Shown here: in pieces, positions 1 to 7,840 of the stretch
How the letters are laid out: each line of letters opens with the position of its first letter
Numbering within the stretch: position 1 is the stretch's first letter
Assembly: GCA_002307315.1 (NCBI GenBank)
Contig: DBTZ01000065.1
Location: 1 to 25,888, forward strand
Direction: 5' to 3'
Source of the DNA: Alphaproteobacteria bacterium UBA1303
GTDB taxonomy: Bacteria; Pseudomonadota; Alphaproteobacteria; Micropepsales; Micropepsaceae
DNA length: 25,888 nt
The notes under the pieces: generated by a model
The model's input: the letters and a program-made list of their open reading frames with translations, nothing else
Databases searched by the model: none
What the model was told of the DNA's origin: nothing
Translations under genes and position numbers: made by a program

Positions 1-1
1 C

Positions 2-1516
2 TATTCGATCGAGGATCTGGCGCAATTGATCTACGATCTCAAGCAGATCAATCCGATCGCGCGGGTGTGCGTGAAGCTGGTGGCCTCCACCGGCATCGGC
101 GCCGTCGCCGCCGGCGTCGCGAAAGCCAGAGCCGACGCGATCTCGATCTCCGGCCACAACGGCGGCACCGGTGCCTCGCCCTTGTCGTCGATCAAGTACG
201 CCGGCATTCCGTGGGAAATGGGCTTGACCGAAGCCAACCAGATTCTGACGCTGAACAATCTGCGCCATCGCGTTACTTTACGCGTCGACGGCGGCCTTCG
301 CACCGGCCGCGACGTCGTGATGGCGGCGATGATGGGGGCCGAGGAATTCGGCATCGGCACCGCCTCGCTGATTGCCATGGGCTGCGTGATGGCGCGGCAA
401 TGCCATTCCAACACCTGCCCGGTCGGCGTCTGCACCCAAGACAAATCCTTGCGCGAAAAATTCACCGGCACGCCGGAGAAAGTCATCAACCTGTTCAGCT
501 TCATCGCCGAAGAGGTGCGCGAAATCTTAAGCGAATTGGGCTTCCGCCGTCTGGAGGAAGTGATCGGCCGCACCGATCTTCTGATGCAGGTCAGCCGCGG
601 CGCCGAAGAACTCGACGATTTGGACCTCAACCCGCTTCTGGTGCAGGCCGACCCCGGCACCCACGCCCGCTATTCGACAATGAAGACGCGGGACGAAGTG
701 CCCGACACCCTGGACGCCCAGATCGAAACCGATTGCGCCCCGCTGCTCGATCACGGCGAGAAGATGCAGCTCACCTATAACGTCCGCAACACCATGCGTT
801 CGATCGGCGCGCGCATCTCGGCCCGCATCGTGCGCAAATGGGGCCAGGACGGTTTGCAGCCCGGCCATCTCACCTTACGCCTGCGCGGCTCTTGCGGCCA
901 ATCGCTCGGCGCCTTCGCGGTGGGGGGCTTGCGCATCGAGGTCATCGGCGACGCCAACGACTACGTCGGCAAGGGACTGTCGGGCGCCACCATCACGCTC
1001 CGGCCGGGAACCTCGGTGAGCTTCTTGCCGCGGGACAACACCATCATCGGCAACACCGTGCTCTACGGCGCCACCTCGGGCAAACTGTTCGCGGCGGGCC
1101 AAGCCGGCGAACGCTTCGCGGTCAGGAATTCCGGTGCGGTGGCGGTGATCGAAGGCTGCGGCGCCAATGCCTGCGAATACATGACCGGCGGCATGGCGGC
1201 GATATTGGGACCGGTGGGCGACAACTTCGCCGCCGGTATGACCGGCGGCATGGCCTTCGTGCTCGACGCCGACGGTTTGTTCGAGGACCACGCCAATCCC
1301 GACAGCGTGATCTGGCAGCGCATCGCCACGCCGTTCTGGGAAGAAACCTTGCGCAGCCTGATTACCGAACACCGCATGGAAACCGGTTCGGGCTTTGCCG
1401 AGGAAATCCTGGCGCAATGGGAGCTGATACTGCCGCGCTTCTGGCAGGTGGTGCCCAAAGAAATGCTGGAACGGCAGTCTCATCCCCTGACGCAAGCGCG
1501 CACAGCGGCGGAGTGA
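2..1516 (+). CDS. gltB: Glutamate synthase (NADPH) large subunit, C-terminal part (5' end outside window)
   Basis: This is the C-terminal third of the glutamate synthase large subunit, which makes two glutamates from glutamine and 2-oxoglutarate. The frame is open from base 2 and runs in from outside the window; the first codons (YSIEDLAQLIYDLKQ) are normal GltB interior, so no start lies here. Visible parts are the FMN-binding synthase barrel (CVKLVASTGIG, ISGHNGGTGASP, GMGCV-type segment before QCHSNTCPVGVCTQD, whose three cysteines bind the 3Fe-4S cluster) and then the GXGXG beta-helix domain (repeated Gly-rich turns such as GKGLSGATI, CGANACEYMTGG, DNFAAGMTGGMAF). The stop abuts the stop of the convergent esterase. 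gltD is not seen in the window. Identification is secure; only the N-terminus is unseen. Confidence 0.97.
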   Translation, partial: YSIEDLAQLIYDLKQINPIARVCVKLVASTGIGAVAAGVAKARADAISISGHNGGTGASPLSSIKYAGIPWEMGLTEANQILTLNNLRHRVTLRVDGGLRTGRDVVMAAMMGAEEFGIGTASLIAMGCVMARQCHSNTCPVGVCTQDKSLREKFTGTPEKVINLFSFIAEEVREILSELGFRRLEEVIGRTDLLMQVSRGAEELDDLDLNPLLVQADPGTHARYSTMKTRDEVPDTLDAQIETDCAPLLDHGEKMQLTYNVRNTMRSIGARISARIVRKWGQDGLQPGHLTLRLRGSCGQSLGAFAVGGLRIEVIGDANDYVGKGLSGATITLRPGTSVSFLPRDNTIIGNTVLYGATSGKLFAAGQAGERFAVRNSGAVAVIEGCGANACEYMTGGMAAILGPVGDNFAAGMTGGMAFVLDADGLFEDHANPDSVIWQRIATPFWEETLRSLITEHRMETGSGFAEEILAQWELILPRFWQVVPKEMLERQSHPLTQARTAAE

Positions 1517-2455
1517 TTATCCATCCAGCATCGTGCGCACGCCCCTGGCGGCCTTGACCAGCGCTTCGTGCGCCTGGGGCAGCACCGATTGCAGGAAGAC
1601 GAAATCGTGCATCATGCCGGGGTAATCGTCGACGGTCACGGCAACCCCGGCGTCGCGCAGCTTTTCGGCATACATCAGGCCTTCGTCGTGCAGAGGATCG
1701 TCGCCGGCGATGACGATATAGGCCGGCGGCAAACCGGAAAAATCCTCGGCCAGCAGCGGCGAATGGCGCAGATCCATCGGGTCGGTGCCGTCGGGAAGAT
1801 AGTGCGACAGAAACCAGTCGGCGGCTTCGCGGCTCAAGATCAGGTCGGTCTGATGGGCGCGGCGCGATGCGTAATCGGCCGCCACTACCGTCATTGGGCT
1901 GAACATCAACTGGCAGACCGCTTTCGGCCCGCCCTCCCTTTTCGCGCGCTGACAGACCACCGCGGTAAAATTGCCGCCGGCGGAATCACCGCCCACGGCG
2001 AGGCGGTTGGCGTCGATGCCGAGCCGTGCGGCGTTTTCCTCGATCCACACCAATGCCGCATAGGCATCCTCGACCCCGGCGGGGAACGGATGCTCGGGCG
2101 CCAGACGGTAATCGACGGCAAACACCTTTGCGCCGGTGCCGCCCGCCAGCATGCGGCAAATGCCGTCGTAAATATCGAGGGAACCGAAGGCGAAACCGCC
2201 GCCGTGATAGAATACCAAACCCGGCACCCCGTCTCCGCCGGCCACCGGCGAATAAACGCGCAAGTGAATTTTTCCGCCCGGTCCCGGCATGACGAGATTT
2301 TCGGTCCGGCCGATGGGCACGTTCTTCGGCCCCGCCAGCGCGGCCAGCGATGCGAAGGTCAAGCGCGCCGCCGGCAGCGGCAATTCCCAAAACTTGAGCG
2401 GCAGATGGCCGGCCACCTTGTCGATGAACATCTTGACCAGCGGATCGTGCGGCAT
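1517..2455 (-). CDS. Alpha/beta hydrolase, HSL-type esterase/lipase
   Basis: A 312-residue carboxylesterase of the hormone-sensitive-lipase group, likely cytoplasmic, hydrolysing short acyl esters of unknown origin. The oxyanion-hole motif HGGG is at residues 84-87, the DYRLAPEHPFPA motif starts at 115, and the nucleophile elbow GDSAGG places the catalytic Ser at 158. A late Asp (GDDPLHDEG) and His (PGMMHDF) complete the triad. No signal peptide is present (MPHDPLVKMFIDKV). The length matches the family. The gene is convergent with gltB and their stop codons touch. The start has only a weak upstream purine run (AGGCAGG), so a slightly different start is possible. The substrate cannot be read from the sequence. 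Confidence 0.93.
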   Translation of the reverse strand: MPHDPLVKMFIDKVAGHLPLKFWELPLPAARLTFASLAALAGPKNVPIGRTENLVMPGPGGKIHLRVYSPVAGGDGVPGLVFYHGGGFAFGSLDIYDGICRMLAGGTGAKVFAVDYRLAPEHPFPAGVEDAYAALVWIEENAARLGIDANRLAVGGDSAGGNFTAVVCQRAKREGGPKAVCQLMFSPMTVVAADYASRRAHQTDLILSREAADWFLSHYLPDGTDPMDLRHSPLLAEDFSGLPPAYIVIAGDDPLHDEGLMYAEKLRDAGVAVTVDDYPGMMHDFVFLQSVLPQAHEALVKAARGVRTMLDG

Positions 2456-2585
2456 GGGCGCCTGCCTGAAAAGAAGCGCCGTGAGTTTGGACGCAACGGC
2501 AAACGCCGTGCAAGACCGTTTTTTATCGACCCTCGGCGGGCGGAAACCGGCGCGGCCAAAGCCGCGCTCCGCACCTGCCGAAGAT

Positions 2586-2798
2586 TCAATGAAAAGTCAG
2601 CGGCCGTTCGGGATCGAGATGATATGTCAGAATGTCTTCCAACAGAATCGACAGCGTGAACCAGAACTCCGCCCGTTCCATCTCGCCGTCCGCCTCGAAA
2701 GAAAGATAGGCATGCCACGCATAATCCGTGGCCGAATTGCCGTGTTCCTCGGCCAGTTCGGCAGCCAAAATACACATATCGCCGGTGGAAAGCGGCAT
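2586..2798 (-). CDS. Small acidic protein, 70 aa, function unknown
   Basis: A 70-residue, acidic, mostly helical protein (AAELAEEHGNSATDYAWHAYLSFEADGEMERAEFWFTL in outline) with no signal peptide or clear membrane span. A good ribosome-binding site (AGGAG, 6 nt before ATG) supports it as a real gene. It lies 130 bp upstream of the esterase on the same strand and is divergent from coaBC. I do not recognise a named family. The pattern of Glu/Asp and aromatic residues resembles small conserved alphaproteobacterial proteins of unknown function, but that is an impression. Confidence 0.72.
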   Translation of the reverse strand: MPLSTGDMCILAAELAEEHGNSATDYAWHAYLSFEADGEMERAEFWFTLSILLEDILTYHLDPERPLTFH

Positions 2799-2948
2799 GT
2801 ACGGCTCCTTGTTGCGACCATTTCAACAGGTTTGAATGAGAATAAAGTTAACGTTTTCCCTCAATCGTACTTGAAATAACTGCAGCGCGCCGTTATTAAC
2901 TCGTAACAACATTCCATCGCTTGTATTTAGCGACATAGGTCCGAAGAC

Positions 2949-4145
2949 ATGAACGGCAAAAGCGTCCTTTTGATCGTCGGCGGCGGCATTGCGGCCTACA
3001 AAACGCTGGATCTGATCCGCCGGTTGAAGGAACGCGGCGTTACCGTTCGCACGGTGCTGACCGACGGCGGGGCGCATTTCGTCACCGAGCTGTCGCTGGC
3101 CGCACTGTCGGGCGAACCGGTTCATCGCGACATGTTCGCGACCGACACCGAAGGCCGCATCGGCCATATCCAGTTGTCGCGGGTCAGCGATCTGGTCGTC
3201 GTCGCCCCCGCCACCGCCGATTTGATGGCCAAGATGGCGGCCGGGCTGGCCGGCGATCTGGCATCGGCGCTGTTGCTGGCCGCCGACAAGAAGGTGCTGC
3301 TGGCCCCGTCGATGAACGTCAAGATGTGGAACCATCCGGCCACCAAGCGCAACGTCGAGACCTTGAAGCGCGACGGCATCTTGTTCGTCGGGCCGGCGGC
3401 GGGCGATCTGGCCTGCGGCGAGACCGGATCGGGGCGCATGGCCGAACCGGCGGAAATTTTCGCCGCCATCGAAGCGCAGCTTATCGAACATCGTCCGCTC
3501 GCGGGTATGAAAGCGCTGGTCACTGCCGGGCCGACGCATGAGGCGATCGATCCGGTGCGCTACATCGCCAACCGCTCGTCGGGCAAACAGGGCTATGCGA
3601 TTGCCGCGGCGTTGGCGCTAGCCGGTGCCGAGACCGTGCTGGTGTCGGGACCGACCGATCTGGCGCCCCCTTACGGCATCAAATTGGTCAAGGTGAATTC
3701 CGCGCGCGAGATGCTGGCGGCATGCCGGGCCGCCCTGCCCGCCGACGTGGCGATCTTCGCCGCCGCCGTCGCCGACTGGCGGCCGGAAACCGCAGCCGAC
3801 GCCAAGATCAAGAAAGCCGGCGCGGTGCCGAGTTTTCGTCTGACCGAAAACCCCGACATTCTCGCCGCCGTCGCCCAAGGCACGCCGCGCCCGAGGCTGA
3901 CCGTCGGCTTCGCCGCCGAGACCGAAAACCTCGATGCCAACGCCGCCGCCAAGCGCACGCGCAAGGGCTGCGACTGGATCGTCGCCAACGACGTATCGGA
4001 CGGCGCGGTGTTTGGCAACGACAGCAACCGGGTGCATCTCCTCACCGAACACGGCGTCGAACAATGGCCGGAGCTTTCCAAGCGCGAGATCGGCGAACGG
4101 CTGGTCTTGCGCATTGCCGATGCCTTGAAAGGAATTGAAGCGTGA
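2949..4145 (+). CDS. coaBC: Bifunctional phosphopantothenoylcysteine decarboxylase / phosphopantothenate-cysteine ligase
   Basis: CoaBC joins cysteine to 4'-phosphopantothenate and decarboxylates the product, giving 4'-phosphopantetheine for coenzyme A. The N-terminal flavoprotein half (about residues 1-185) shows GGGIAAYKTLDLIRRL, the active-site His in GHIQLSR, the PSMNVKMW motif and the substrate-recognition loop with its Cys (LACGETGSGRMAEP). The C-terminal ligase half starts at VTAGPTHEAIDPVRYIANRS and has SSGKQG, AAAVADW, KIKK, GFAAETE and ANDVS. The 398-residue length is normal. It is the first gene of a tight group: its stop overlaps the GTG start of dut by 4 nt (GTGA). The start ATG has a GAAG purine run 4-5 nt upstream. 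Confidence 0.97.
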   Translation: MNGKSVLLIVGGGIAAYKTLDLIRRLKERGVTVRTVLTDGGAHFVTELSLAALSGEPVHRDMFATDTEGRIGHIQLSRVSDLVVVAPATADLMAKMAAGLAGDLASALLLAADKKVLLAPSMNVKMWNHPATKRNVETLKRDGILFVGPAAGDLACGETGSGRMAEPAEIFAAIEAQLIEHRPLAGMKALVTAGPTHEAIDPVRYIANRSSGKQGYAIAAALALAGAETVLVSGPTDLAPPYGIKLVKVNSAREMLAACRAALPADVAIFAAAVADWRPETAADAKIKKAGAVPSFRLTENPDILAAVAQGTPRPRLTVGFAAETENLDANAAAKRTRKGCDWIVANDVSDGAVFGNDSNRVHLLTEHGVEQWPELSKREIGERLVLRIADALKGIEA

Positions 4146-4603
4146 AGGTCGATATCGTTTGCCTGCCCCATGCCGCCGATCTGCCGCTGCCGGCCTATGC
4201 CACCGAAGGTTCGGCCGGGCTGGATCTGCTGGCGGCGATCGACGCAGACGTCGTCATCGCTCCCGGCGCGCGGACGCTGATCCCCACCGGTATCGCCATT
4301 GCGGTGCCGGAAGGCTTCGAGGCCCAGGTGCGGCCGCGTTCGGGGCTGGCGATCAAGCACGGCATCACGCTGCTCAATGCCCCCGGCACCATCGATTCCG
4401 ACTATCGCGGCGAGGTCAAGGCAATCGTGATCAATCACGGCAACGCCCCCTTCACGGTGAGCCGCGGCATGAAGATCGCCCAAATGGTGATTGCCCGTTT
4501 CGAACGCATCGCCTGGAATAACGTCGAAGCCCTGGCGGATAGCGAGCGCGGGAGCGACGGTTTCGGCTCTACCGGAACCCATCGAGATCAGGGAAAGGTC
4601 TAA
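4142..4603 (+). CDS. dut: dUTP diphosphatase
   Basis: Trimeric dUTPase that hydrolyses dUTP to dUMP and pyrophosphate, limiting uracil in DNA and feeding thymidylate synthesis. All five family motifs are present in order: EGSAGLDLLA, PRSGLAIKHG, GTIDSDYRGEV (with the catalytic Asp region), RGMKIAQMVIARF, and the C-terminal P-loop-like RGSDGFGSTGTH. The length of 153 residues is usual. It starts with GTG at 4142 inside the coaBC stop (GTGA), which implies translational coupling; coaBC-dut is a common bacterial order. The stop is 2 nt from the ATG of the next gene. Confidence 0.97.
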   Translation: MKVDIVCLPHAADLPLPAYATEGSAGLDLLAAIDADVVIAPGARTLIPTGIAIAVPEGFEAQVRPRSGLAIKHGITLLNAPGTIDSDYRGEVKAIVINHGNAPFTVSRGMKIAQMVIARFERIAWNNVEALADSERGSDGFGSTGTHRDQGKV

Positions 4604-4605
4604 TT

Positions 4606-5061
4606 ATGTTGAAACTATCGCGGAAAACCCTGCTGGCGCTCGAAGCGGTGATCGACATCGCCTTCACCCCGCGCGCCGAACCGGTCCAGGCCAAGGAAAT
4701 CACCGCCCGCCAAGGGGTGCCGCAACGCTACCTCGAACAGGTGATGCAGCAGTTGGTGCGCGCCGGTATCTTGAAGGGCGTGCGCGGTCCGCGCGGCGGC
4801 TATCGCCTCGCCCGCGAGCGGCGGCGGATTTCGGTCGGCGACATCGTGCGCGTCGCCGAAAGTCTGGAGGACGAAGGCGAGGAAGTCTTTATGCCGCAAT
4901 CCGAAATCGGCAAGAAAGTCGTTGCACCGTTCGTGCAGACGCTGCAAGACGACGTGATGGCCAAGCTCGACGCCGTTACCATCGAGGAATTCTGCGGCAC
5001 GGCGCGTACCGCAGGTATCGCCCGCGGCACCGACCCGATCAAACCCGATTTCGTCATCTAA
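4606..5061 (+). CDS. Rrf2-family transcriptional regulator next to cysK
   Basis: A 151-residue winged-helix regulator of the Rrf2 family. The N-terminal half fits the family: a helix (ALEAVIDIAFT), the QAKEITARQGVPQRYLEQVMQQLVRAGILKG recognition-helix region, and the GPRGGYRLAR wing. The IscR/NsrR-type three-cysteine cluster motif is missing: the only Cys is near the C-terminus (EEFCGTA), so an Fe-S cluster is unlikely. The gene sits 2 nt after dut and 17 nt before cysK on the same strand, with AGGGAAAGG upstream as ribosome-binding site. Position next to cysK and lack of cysteines recall CymR, the Rrf2 repressor of Firmicutes that binds CysK and senses O-acetylserine. That role is inferred here, not shown. 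Confidence 0.9.
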   Translation: MLKLSRKTLLALEAVIDIAFTPRAEPVQAKEITARQGVPQRYLEQVMQQLVRAGILKGVRGPRGGYRLARERRRISVGDIVRVAESLEDEGEEVFMPQSEIGKKVVAPFVQTLQDDVMAKLDAVTIEEFCGTARTAGIARGTDPIKPDFVI

Positions 5062-5078
5062 TTTTTTCGGAGATTGCC

Positions 5079-6041
5079 ATGAGTGCCACCAAGCCCGGCC
5101 GCGGCCGGATTTACGATTCCATCGTCACCACCATCGGCGATACCCCGCTGGTGCGGCTGAAGCGCCTGCCCAAGGACGCCGGCGTCAAAGCCGACATTCT
5201 GCTCAAACTCGAATTCTTCAACCCGCTGGCTTCGGTCAAGGACCGCATCGGTGCGGCGATGATCGAAGCGCTGGAAAAGGCCGGCAAGATCAAGCCCGGC
5301 AAGAACACGCTGGTCGAGCCGACATCGGGCAACACCGGCATTGCGCTGGCCTTCGTCGCCGCCTCCAAGGGCTATCGGCTGATCCTCACCATGCCGGAAT
5401 CGATGTCGATCGAACGGCGCAAGATGCTGGGCTTTCTCGGCGCCGAGATTGTGCTGACCGACGCGGGCAAAGGCATGGCCGGCGCCATCGCCAAGGCCAA
5501 GGAATTGGTCGATACCACACCCGGCGCGATCAGCCCGGCGCAGTTCGACAATCCCGCCAATCCGGAAGCGCACAAACGCACCACCGCCGAAGAGATTTGG
5601 AACGATACTGCCGGCAAGGTCGACATCGTGGTCGCGGGGGTGGGCTCGGGCGGCACCATCACCGGTATCGGACAGGCCCTGAAGAAGCATAAATCGGCGG
5701 TAAAGATCGTCGCGGTCGAACCGGAAGATTCTCCGGTGCTGTCCGGCGGCAGACCGGGACCGCACAAGATTCAAGGCATCGGCGCCGGCTTCGTGCCCAA
5801 GGTGCTCGATCGTGCCGTGATCGACGAGGTCGTCACCATTTCAGGCGAAACCGCTTTCGAAACGTCGCGCCGGTTGGCGAAACTGGAAGGCATTCCGGTC
5901 GGCATTTCGGCGGGCGCGGCCTTGGCCGCGGCGCTGGAAATCGGCGCCCGCCCCGACTTTGCCGGCAAGACCATAGTGGTCGTCATGCCGGACTTCGCCG
6001 AACGTTACCTTTCGACCGCGCTGTTCGACGGCGTCGGCTGA
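5079..6041 (+). CDS. cysK: Cysteine synthase A (O-acetylserine sulfhydrylase)
   Basis: PLP enzyme making cysteine from O-acetylserine and sulfide. The start ATG at 5079 follows a CGGAG ribosome-binding site and gives a 320-residue protein of usual length. The PLP lysine is Lys54 in NPLASVKDRIG; the substrate loop TSGNTGI, the phosphate-binding loop GVGSGGTITGIG and the late ISAGAALAAAL segment are all intact. The same frame is open further upstream through the rrf2 gene, but that extension is an out-of-frame reading of rrf2 and is not part of this protein. Its 3' end overlaps the 3' end of the convergent phosphodiesterase gene by 37 nt. It is the last gene of coaBC-dut-rrf2-cysK, which links cysteine supply to its use in CoA synthesis. 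Confidence 0.97.
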   Translation: MSATKPGRGRIYDSIVTTIGDTPLVRLKRLPKDAGVKADILLKLEFFNPLASVKDRIGAAMIEALEKAGKIKPGKNTLVEPTSGNTGIALAFVAASKGYRLILTMPESMSIERRKMLGFLGAEIVLTDAGKGMAGAIAKAKELVDTTPGAISPAQFDNPANPEAHKRTTAEEIWNDTAGKVDIVVAGVGSGGTITGIGQALKKHKSAVKIVAVEPEDSPVLSGGRPGPHKIQGIGAGFVPKVLDRAVIDEVVTISGETAFETSRRLAKLEGIPVGISAGAALAAALEIGARPDFAGKTIVVVMPDFAERYLSTALFDGVG

Positions 6042-6982
6042 TCCGCCGGCGACAATATCGTTTTTAGGACGTCGGGCCGGTCGGTGCAGATCGCGTCGAT
6101 GCCGAGAGCATCGAGTGCGCGCATATCTTCGGCATCGTTCACCGTCCAGGCGCCGATCTTGAGACCGAGCGCATGCGCTGCGGCCACCGTCTCGGCCGTG
6201 ACGTCGGAATGATAGGCGAACCAGCCGTCGCCGCCTGCCGCCTTGATCGCGCGCACGATCGAGCCGCCGTGGCGCATGGCATCGAAGCCGGCGGCCCAAG
6301 GGGATTTGCCCTCCACCGCCCAATGGCGCAGCACTTCGAGCGCGTGGGCGCCCGGCGGATCGTCCTTGGGCGGCGGGGTGCCGGGCGCGAACCAGCTTTG
6401 CGGCAAGGTGGTGAACCAGCATTGCGCCTGCGGGGCCTGCCGTTTCACCGCCTTTAAGCCCCGCCAATCGAAACTGACGAACACCGTGCGGTCCAGCATG
6501 TCGCCGACATGCACCGACTGTACCGCATGCATCGCCAGCATTTCCGGTGCCGCCGAAATGCCGGGAGTGGAAAAACAGCTTTTCAATTCGACGAATAGCC
6601 GAAAACTCTTGACCGACCGCACCGCATCGACGACCTCGGTGAACAGCGGAATGCGCGCGTCGTTGCGCCAGGCGACATTGGGGTGCGTGCGTTCGTAGGC
6701 GCTGTTCGGCTGGGCGCGGCCGACGTCGATACGTTGCAGCGCCGGCAAGCTCATTTCGTTGATGCGTGGCAGCGGCGGGTTCAACCACACACCGGCTGCA
6801 TTGCGGCAAAGATCGCCCTTTAGGTGGAAATCGTGGAACACCACCAAGCGATCGTCATGCGTCAGTTGCACGTCGAGTTCGGCGCCGTCGCATCCGAGCG
6901 CCAGCGCATGATGAAATGCCGCCAAAGTGTTTTCCGGCTGCAATTGCGCTCCGCCGCGGTGTGCAATGTTCCAGGGCTTCAT
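6005..6982 (-). CDS. ugpQ: Glycerophosphodiester phosphodiesterase
   Basis: A 325-residue GDPD-family enzyme that splits glycerophosphodiesters into sn-glycerol 3-phosphate and an alcohol. Family residues are all present near the N-terminus: His8-Arg9 (AHRGG), Glu17 (QPENT), Glu35 and Asp37 (CDGAELDVQLTHD) and His50 (VVFHDF). The C-terminal end of the TIM barrel is seen in GLKIGAWTVND and GIDAICTDRPDVL. There is no signal peptide, so it should be cytoplasmic like UgpQ. The start has no strong ribosome-binding site. No ugp transporter genes are nearby. Its 3' end overlaps cysK by 37 nt, tail to tail. Confidence 0.93.
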   Translation of the reverse strand: MKPWNIAHRGGAQLQPENTLAAFHHALALGCDGAELDVQLTHDDRLVVFHDFHLKGDLCRNAAGVWLNPPLPRINEMSLPALQRIDVGRAQPNSAYERTHPNVAWRNDARIPLFTEVVDAVRSVKSFRLFVELKSCFSTPGISAAPEMLAMHAVQSVHVGDMLDRTVFVSFDWRGLKAVKRQAPQAQCWFTTLPQSWFAPGTPPPKDDPPGAHALEVLRHWAVEGKSPWAAGFDAMRHGGSIVRAIKAAGGDGWFAYHSDVTAETVAAAHALGLKIGAWTVNDAEDMRALDALGIDAICTDRPDVLKTILSPADQPTPSNSAVER

Positions 6983-7007
6983 GACATCACGACCCGTCTT
7001 TTCCCAA

Positions 7008-7505
7008 CTATCGGAAATAGCTCAGACACGCCATGCCCCAGCGGGCGTCGTTTTCAGCAATGATGGGCAGTATCACCACTTCGAAATGCATCAGTTCCAC
7101 CGCGTCGCTGCGCAAAATGCTATCGAGAACCACCGGAGCTCCGGTGTCCGCCACGCCGCGGCAAACCTGCAAATGGCCGGGGAATTCTTCGGGCGAAAAA
7201 AAACCGGACATCCGCTTTCCCTTGGAGCCGACGCCGAAGCGGTGTTCTATCGCTTCGCCGGCATGACGAACCACCAGATCGCTCCAATCGTCCACCGGTT
7301 CCCAGATCAGTATGGAACTGAGCAAACAGGCGATCCGACGCGAGGGCACGTCGCGCCCAAGCCGAATGCCGTCCGGAGAACGCGAATTCCAAAATTCCAT
7401 GAACTTTTTCGCCTGGGTATGGGTCGGCGCATCGATCTGCCTGAAAACTTCGTGCGGTCCGTGCGCACAGCATCTCCATTCGAAAATGTCCTGCATTGCC
7501 TGCAC
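7008..7505 (-). CDS. PAS_5-like domain protein, 165 aa
   Basis: A single-domain protein resembling the alphaproteobacterial PAS_5 family. Family-like landmarks are KKFMEFWNSRSPDGIRLGRDVPS (the usual W..lR.....P.r.di segment), LLSSILIWEPVDDWSDLVVRHAGEAIEHRFG, and a later core strand region ending WGMACLSYF. It starts with GTG at 7505, supported by GGGAG 8 nt upstream; an in-frame ATG lies 9 nt inside. It probably binds a small ligand or acts as a sensory/adaptor protein, but no effector domain is attached and no kinase is adjacent. It is divergent from the MATE leader, so the 335-bp gap between them must hold both promoters. Confidence 0.7.
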   Translation of the reverse strand: MQAMQDIFEWRCCAHGPHEVFRQIDAPTHTQAKKFMEFWNSRSPDGIRLGRDVPSRRIACLLSSILIWEPVDDWSDLVVRHAGEAIEHRFGVGSKGKRMSGFFSPEEFPGHLQVCRGVADTGAPVVLDSILRSDAVELMHFEVVILPIIAENDARWGMACLSYFR

Positions 7506-7840
7506 AGCATTCTCCCTGACGCGACAGTCAACTTATCTTGCGTTTCAAGGCATTATGGCGGTGTAAAGAATATCCATAAAATTGTAACGTTCTGTCCCAA
7601 GTTGACTTCATTCCGGCCTTGGCGTAGGCAGCCTCGGCCGGGCGTGGAAGCCCGGTCAACCGACGAACGGACGGCGAGAAATGGTTCGACACCATTGTCA
7701 GACGAGGGACTGCCCCGCAACGATGGGGATCAGCCCGCAGACGTCCGCTCCCGAGGTATTCGCATTCTAATTCGTCACGAGTATGCGATTGTCCACCCTC
7801 CCGAGCACGGCTTTGGAGGGTTTTCTTTTTTTATAACGTC
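7506..7840 (+). promoter_or_regulatory. Structured 5' leader of the MATE gene with a three-way junction and attenuator-like terminator
   Basis: This 335-bp gap contains a chain of complementary segments read on the + strand. CCGGGC/GCCCGG (7638-7643/7650-7655) forms a hairpin and competes with CCGGCC/GGCCGG (7613-7618/7636-7641). CGGACG (7668-7673) pairs CGTCCG (7742-7747) and encloses two hairpins: AATGGT/ACCATT (7680-7685/7691-7696) and a compound stem of GGG, CTG, CCCC with GGGG, CAG, CCC (7706-7736). TCGCAT/ATGCGA (7760-7765/7783-7788) follows, then the terminator. The 8-mer CTCCCGAG occurs at 7748-7755 and again in the terminator arm at 7798-7805, as expected for switching between two folds. 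No known riboswitch consensus was matched with confidence. Confidence 0.62.
7795..7832 (+). terminator. Intrinsic terminator directly before the MATE start codon
   Basis: ACCCTCC (7795-7801) pairs perfectly with GGAGGGT (7815-7821), with a small inner AGC/GCT helix in the loop, followed by TTTTCTTTTTTT. It ends about 10 nt before the MATE ATG and there is no other gene upstream on this strand, so it cannot be an ordinary end-of-gene terminator for a coding gene. The GGAGGG arm is also the only Shine-Dalgarno-like sequence in the vicinity. Confidence 0.85.

Noticed and set aside
67..780. Arg-rich reading frames in the gltB region and similar frames across GC-rich genes
   Set aside because: They are alternative frames of well-identified genes, with low-complexity Arg/Pro-rich translations and no ribosome-binding sites.
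4491..5078. Upstream extension of cysK in the same frame
   Set aside because: The extra 196 residues are an Arg-rich out-of-frame reading of dut and rrf2; the true start has a good ribosome-binding site at 5079.
7600..7760. Cobalamin riboswitch upstream of the MATE gene
   Set aside because: CTGCCCCGCAAC and CAGCCCGCAGAC look a little like the B12 core and B12 box, but the box hairpin does not pair, the GCCACTG and GGGAAGGC elements are missing, and the spacing is wrong. TPP, FMN, SAM, glycine and guanidine signatures were not seen either.
7561..7840. 6S, SRP or tmRNA gene in the MATE leader
   Set aside because: The conserved SRP loop, the tmRNA tRNA-like ends and the 6S central-bulge layout are not present; the terminator lies directly on the MATE start, favouring a cis leader.
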